Source of the DNA: Pseudomonadota bacterium
GTDB lineage: Bacteria; Pseudomonadota; Alphaproteobacteria; Rhodospirillales; 2-02-FULL-58-16
Direction: 5' to 3'
Length of the DNA stretch: 8,688 nucleotides
Assembly (NCBI GenBank): GCA_022560215.1
Contig: JADFTO010000112.1
Coordinates: forward strand, 1-8,688
In this document: positions 6,337 to 8,688 of the stretch, piece by piece
Numbering within the stretch: position 1 is the stretch's first letter
Layout of the letters: every line of letters starts with the position of its first letter
Made by a program: the position numbers and the translations under genes
Notes under the pieces: generated by a model
Seen by the model: only the letters and a program-made list of their open reading frames with translations
What the model was told of the DNA's origin: nothing
Databases searched by the model: none

Positions 6337-7650
6337 ATGCGCTGCTACATCGGAATCGACCTCGGCTCCACGACCACCAAGGCGGTGCTGCTGGACGAGA
6401 ACCAGGACATGCTCGGCCAGGGCATCACCAATTCGCGGTCCAATTACGAAACCGCCACCTCGGTGGCCAGGCTCGAGGCCCTGATCTCGACCCGGCTGAC
6501 CCTGTTCCGCCGCGCCCTGGAGGCGGACAAGGGCGGCCTCGGGGACGTCGAGGCCTTCATGAAAGAGATCGAGCGGCGCTTCCGGCTGGAACAGTTCCTC
6601 GAGCAGCTGGACGACTTGCGCCGGACGAGCGTCGGTTTCACGGGCGGCGGCCGCTTCCCGGAACACGAGGACGCGCTGGTGGAAGCCCTGGACGAGATCT
6701 TCCGCCGTCTCAGGCATGAAGCGCCGGAGATGTTCGCGCCCGGGGCCGCGCGCAAGTCCGATTTCTTCCGCGATCTCGCCGGGTCGCGCTACATGCATGT
6801 CGGCGAGGAGGTGGCCAAGGACTCAGGCCTGCCTTTCGAGCTGGTGCTCAACATCTACGACAAATCCATCATCGAGGTGGAAAACCGCCCGCCCGCCGGC
6901 GCCATGGGCGAGAAGTTCAAGCACGCCATTGAGGGGGCGATCGAGGATAGCCAGGACTCCGCTTCCCTCATCGGCGCCCTGAACGAGGCCATGGAGAGCT
7001 CCCTCGGCATCGAGCTCGAAGAGGTCCTGGTGGTCGGCACCGGGTACGGGCGGGTGACTCTGCCCTTCCCGAAAGAGCAGATCCGCTCGGAGATCCTGTG
7101 CCACGGGCTCGGCGCCCACGTGATGTATCCCGAGACCCGGACCGTGCTCGACATCGGCGGCCAGGACACCAAGGCCATCCAGGTGGACAAGGACGGCATC
7201 GTCGAGAACTTCCAGATGAACGACCGCTGCGCCGCCGGCTGCGGGCGCTATCTCGGCTACATCGCCGACGAGATGAACATGGGCGTCCAGGAGCTCGGCC
7301 CCCTTGCCATGAAGGCGACCCGGGTGGTCCGCATCAACTCCACGTGCACCGTGTTCGCCGGCGCCGAGCTGCGCGAACGGCTGGCCCTCGGGGAGAAGCG
7401 CGAGGACATCCTGGCCGGGCTGCACCGGGCGATCGTCCTGCGCGCCATGTCGATCATTTCCCGCTCGGGCGGCATCGAGGACCAGTTCACGTTCACCGGC
7501 GGCGTCGCCAACAACGAGGCGGCGGTGAAGGCCCTGAAGGAGCTGGTCGTGGAAAACTACGGCGAGGTGACCATCAACATCGATCCGGCCTCCATCTACA
7601 CGGGCGCGCTCGGCGCCGCCACCTTCGCCCACCGGGCCTCCGTGAACTGA
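6337..7650 (+). CDS. bcrA: Benzoyl-CoA reductase subunit A, ATP-binding (BcrA/BadF type)
   Basis: 437-residue ATPase of the BadF/BadG/BcrA/BcrD family (acetate-kinase/Hsp70/actin fold, related to the HgdC activator). With BcrD it would hydrolyse ATP to lower the potential of electrons from ferredoxin before passing them to BcrBC. Visible motifs: phosphate-binding loop IGIDLGSTTTKAV (5-17); GTGYGR (234-239); second phosphate loop DIGGQDTK (272-279); cluster-ligand cysteine C298 in NDRCAAGCGRYL and C337 in NSTCTVFAGAE; adenosine-binding TGGVANN (387-393). Between the first strand pair and GTGYGR lies an insert of about 150 residues (roughly 40-225, rich in charged helices) that BcrD lacks; this explains the length difference and is usual for the A-type subunit. 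C302 (AAGCGRY) is an additional cysteine beside the ligand. ATG 6337 has AGGGGG eight bases upstream. The gap to bcrD is 16 bases. Confidence 0.96.
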   Translation: MRCYIGIDLGSTTTKAVLLDENQDMLGQGITNSRSNYETATSVARLEALISTRLTLFRRALEADKGGLGDVEAFMKEIERRFRLEQFLEQLDDLRRTSVGFTGGGRFPEHEDALVEALDEIFRRLRHEAPEMFAPGAARKSDFFRDLAGSRYMHVGEEVAKDSGLPFELVLNIYDKSIIEVENRPPAGAMGEKFKHAIEGAIEDSQDSASLIGALNEAMESSLGIELEEVLVVGTGYGRVTLPFPKEQIRSEILCHGLGAHVMYPETRTVLDIGGQDTKAIQVDKDGIVENFQMNDRCAAGCGRYLGYIADEMNMGVQELGPLAMKATRVVRINSTCTVFAGAELRERLALGEKREDILAGLHRAIVLRAMSIISRSGGIEDQFTFTGGVANNEAAVKALKELVVENYGEVTINIDPASIYTGALGAATFAHRASVN

Positions 7651-7666
7651 CAAGGGGAGTGAAGCC

Positions 7667-8509
7667 ATGACCATTAGCGCCGGCATCGACGTCGGCACGG
7701 GCGCCGTCAAGGCCGTCCTTTTCGACGTGGACGGGGACTCAATCGAGGTGCTGGCCAAACGCTCCGAGCGGGTGCGCCGCCGCAATCCCCTCAAGCTGGC
7801 CGAAGACATGTTCGAGGCCGTGACCGGCGAGGCGGGCCTGAACAGGGATGATGTCGCCTACATCGCCACCACGGGCGAAGCGGAAACCCTGAGTTTCACC
7901 ACCGGGCATTTCTATTCCATGACCACCCACGCCAGGGGCGCCATATACCTTGATCCGGACGTGCGCTCGGTCCTGGACGTGGGCGCGCTCCACGGCCGCG
8001 CCATCAGCATCGACGGCCGCGGCAAGGTGATCAACTACCGCATGACCAGCCAGTGCGCGTCGGGAACCGGCCAGTTCCTGGAGAACATCGCGCGTTACCT
8101 CGGCATCGGCCAGGAGGAGATCGGGCCGCTGTCGAAGCAGGCCGACAGCCCTGAGTTGGTGAGCGGCATCTGCGCCGTCCTCGCCGAGACGGACGTGATC
8201 AACATGGTCTCGCGCCAGATCTCCACGCCCAACATCCTCAAGGGCATCCATCTTTCCATGGCGGGCCGGCTGCTCAAGCTGCTCAGGGGGACGCTTGTCA
8301 GCGATGGGGCGGTCCTCTTGACCGGCGGCCTGGCCCTGGATGATGGGCTGCTGGCGGCCTTGCAGGAAAGCCTCGCCGAACAGAACATCGACATCGAGGT
8401 CAAGAGCCACCCCGATTCCCTCTTCGCCGGCGCCATCGGCGCCGCCATCTGGGGCGCCTTCCGCCATGACAAGCTGTCTAAACTTGGCCTGCTGGCGGCG
8501 GCCTCTTGA
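7667..8509 (+). CDS. bcrD: Benzoyl-CoA reductase subunit D, ATP-binding (BcrD/BadG type)
   Basis: 280-residue ATPase of the same family as BcrA without the large insert, and thus close to the compact HgdC-like activators. It would pair with BcrA so that one [4Fe-4S] cluster is held between the two subunits by C130 (SQCASGTGQFLE) and C169 (SGICAVLAETDVI). Phosphate loop 1 is AGIDVGTGAVKAVLFD (5-20) and the adenosine motif is LTGGLALDDG (218-227). The second phosphate loop reads DVGALHGRA (104-112) where BcrA has DIGGQDTKA; I remember the same variant in other D-type subunits, so it looks like a subfamily trait and not decay. The ATG at 7667 has AGGGGAG seven bases upstream. The stop codon lies in the loop of a short hairpin, and no further + strand gene is visible behind it. 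It is the last gene of the run. Confidence 0.96.
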   Translation: MTISAGIDVGTGAVKAVLFDVDGDSIEVLAKRSERVRRRNPLKLAEDMFEAVTGEAGLNRDDVAYIATTGEAETLSFTTGHFYSMTTHARGAIYLDPDVRSVLDVGALHGRAISIDGRGKVINYRMTSQCASGTGQFLENIARYLGIGQEEIGPLSKQADSPELVSGICAVLAETDVINMVSRQISTPNILKGIHLSMAGRLLKLLRGTLVSDGAVLLTGGLALDDGLLAALQESLAEQNIDIEVKSHPDSLFAGAIGAAIWGAFRHDKLSKLGLLAAAS

Positions 8510-8515
8510 GAGGCC
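8500..8515 (+). terminator. Short hairpin enclosing the bcrD stop codon
   Basis: GGCCTCT (8500-8506) and AGAGGCC (8509-8515) are perfect complements with two bases between them; realistically a six-base-pair stem with a TTGA loop. The TGA stop of bcrD (8507-8509) sits in that loop. No T-run follows, so it is at best a weak or Rho-assisted terminator, or a stabiliser of the transcript's 3' end. The function is inferred from position. Confidence 0.35.
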
Positions 8516-8551
8516 AGTGCGCGGGACGAGAGCGGCCAAAGGCGGAACCTG

Positions 8552-8606
8552 GAGCGATTCCTTTTAAATGGAATTCTCTCTAGAGCACTTCCGGTTTAGA
8601 CGGAAT
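8552..8606. repeat. Two adjacent TTCC...GGAA palindromes, probable insertion-sequence end
   Basis: Two similar imperfect palindromes stand about 31 bases apart. The first has TTCC at 8558-8561 and GGAAT at 8570-8574 around a TTTTAAAT core. The second has TTCCG at 8589-8593 and CGGAA at 8601-8605. Between them is the perfect palindrome CTCTAGAG (8578-8585). The second one overlaps the stop codon of the transposase-like frame on the - strand. Palindromes of this TTCCG-TTTAAA-CGGAA kind are, as I remember, common in alphaproteobacterial genomes and near IS630-like elements. The exact insertion-sequence boundary and the target-site TA cannot be fixed without the other end. Confidence 0.5.
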
Positions 8607-8688
8607 ATCCTGCATTGACGAGGAAGTTTCTGCATTCGGTTGGAGAGAATTCATCGAGGGCATCTCCGATGGCCCGCCAGAGGTCATC
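8596..8688 (-). mobile_element. C-terminal end of an IS630-family transposase gene, cut by the window edge
   Basis: Reading the - strand from the right edge gives 30 codons and then TAA (plus-strand 8598-8596). The peptide begins DDLWRAIGDALDEFSPTEC and ends NAGYSV. The pattern LW.AIG...D.(F/Y)SP.EC.N(Y/F)...AGY is the characteristic C-terminus of IS630-family DDE transposases as I remember them. The frame is short, so this is recognition of a tail, not of the catalytic domain, whose DDE residues would lie to the right outside the window. Whether the element is complete cannot be seen. The palindromes just beyond the stop fit its terminal region. It points toward bcrD and is convergent with the operon. 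Confidence 0.7.

Noticed and set aside
6823..7809. 328-codon - strand open frame across the bcrA/bcrD junction
   Set aside because: It spans two real genes and their ribosome binding site, with low-complexity antisense composition and no motif.
1..8688. CRISPR array, prophage, toxin-antitoxin or defence genes
   Set aside because: No regularly spaced repeats and no such proteins; every + strand gene fits the benzoyl-CoA pathway except the partial CoA-transferase, and the only mobile trace is the IS630-like tail at the right edge.

Overview
The window holds an almost complete gene cluster for anaerobic degradation of benzoyl-CoA. Benzoyl-CoA is the central intermediate of anaerobic aromatic metabolism. 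All seven complete genes lie on the + strand in the order had-oah-dch-bcrC-bcrB-bcrA-bcrD. This is the Thauera/Magnetospirillum-type arrangement of an ATP-dependent class I benzoyl-CoA reductase. It is not the Rhodopseudomonas route, which uses badH and badI, nor the tungsten (class II Bam) route. The sequence is GC-rich with strong Shine-Dalgarno sites. Gene order, protein character and an IS630-like end with TTCC...GGAA palindromes suggest a facultatively anaerobic, probably denitrifying proteobacterium. An alphaproteobacterium of the Magnetospirillum/Rhodospirillales kind is most likely; this is inference and no marker gene is present.

Layout. Bases 1-689 are the 3' part of a family III (CaiB/BaiF) CoA-transferase gene cut by the left edge. 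Bases 690-840 are a comparatively AT-rich spacer with a GC hairpin, a candidate promoter, an 18-bp imperfect palindrome that could be an operator, and a strong ribosome binding site. Bases 841-8509 are the seven-gene run with overlaps or gaps of at most 16 bases (had/oah and bcrC/bcrB overlap as ATGA), which implies one operon. The bcrD stop codon lies in the loop of a short hairpin. From about 8551 to the right edge there are two TTCC...GGAA palindromes and, on the - strand, the last 30 codons of what looks like an IS630-family transposase.

How the genes work together. BcrA and BcrD (ASKHA ATPase/activator fold, shared iron-sulfur cluster) would use ATP to energise electrons from a ferredoxin. 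BcrB and BcrC (2-hydroxyacyl-CoA dehydratase fold) would use them to reduce benzoyl-CoA to cyclohexa-1,5-diene-1-carboxyl-CoA. Dch hydrates the diene to 6-hydroxycyclohex-1-ene-1-carboxyl-CoA, Had oxidises it with NAD+ to the 6-oxo compound, and Oah hydrates and hydrolytically opens the ring to 3-hydroxypimelyl-CoA for beta-oxidation. The upstream CoA-transferase could feed acyl-CoAs into aromatic metabolism, but its substrate cannot be read from the sequence.

I do not see an undescribed system here; the core is a known pathway. The points most worth a second look are the operator-like palindrome before had, the insertion-sequence end directly behind bcrD where related clusters carry the ferredoxin gene, the hairpin around the bcrD stop codon, and the partial CoA-transferase of unknown substrate.
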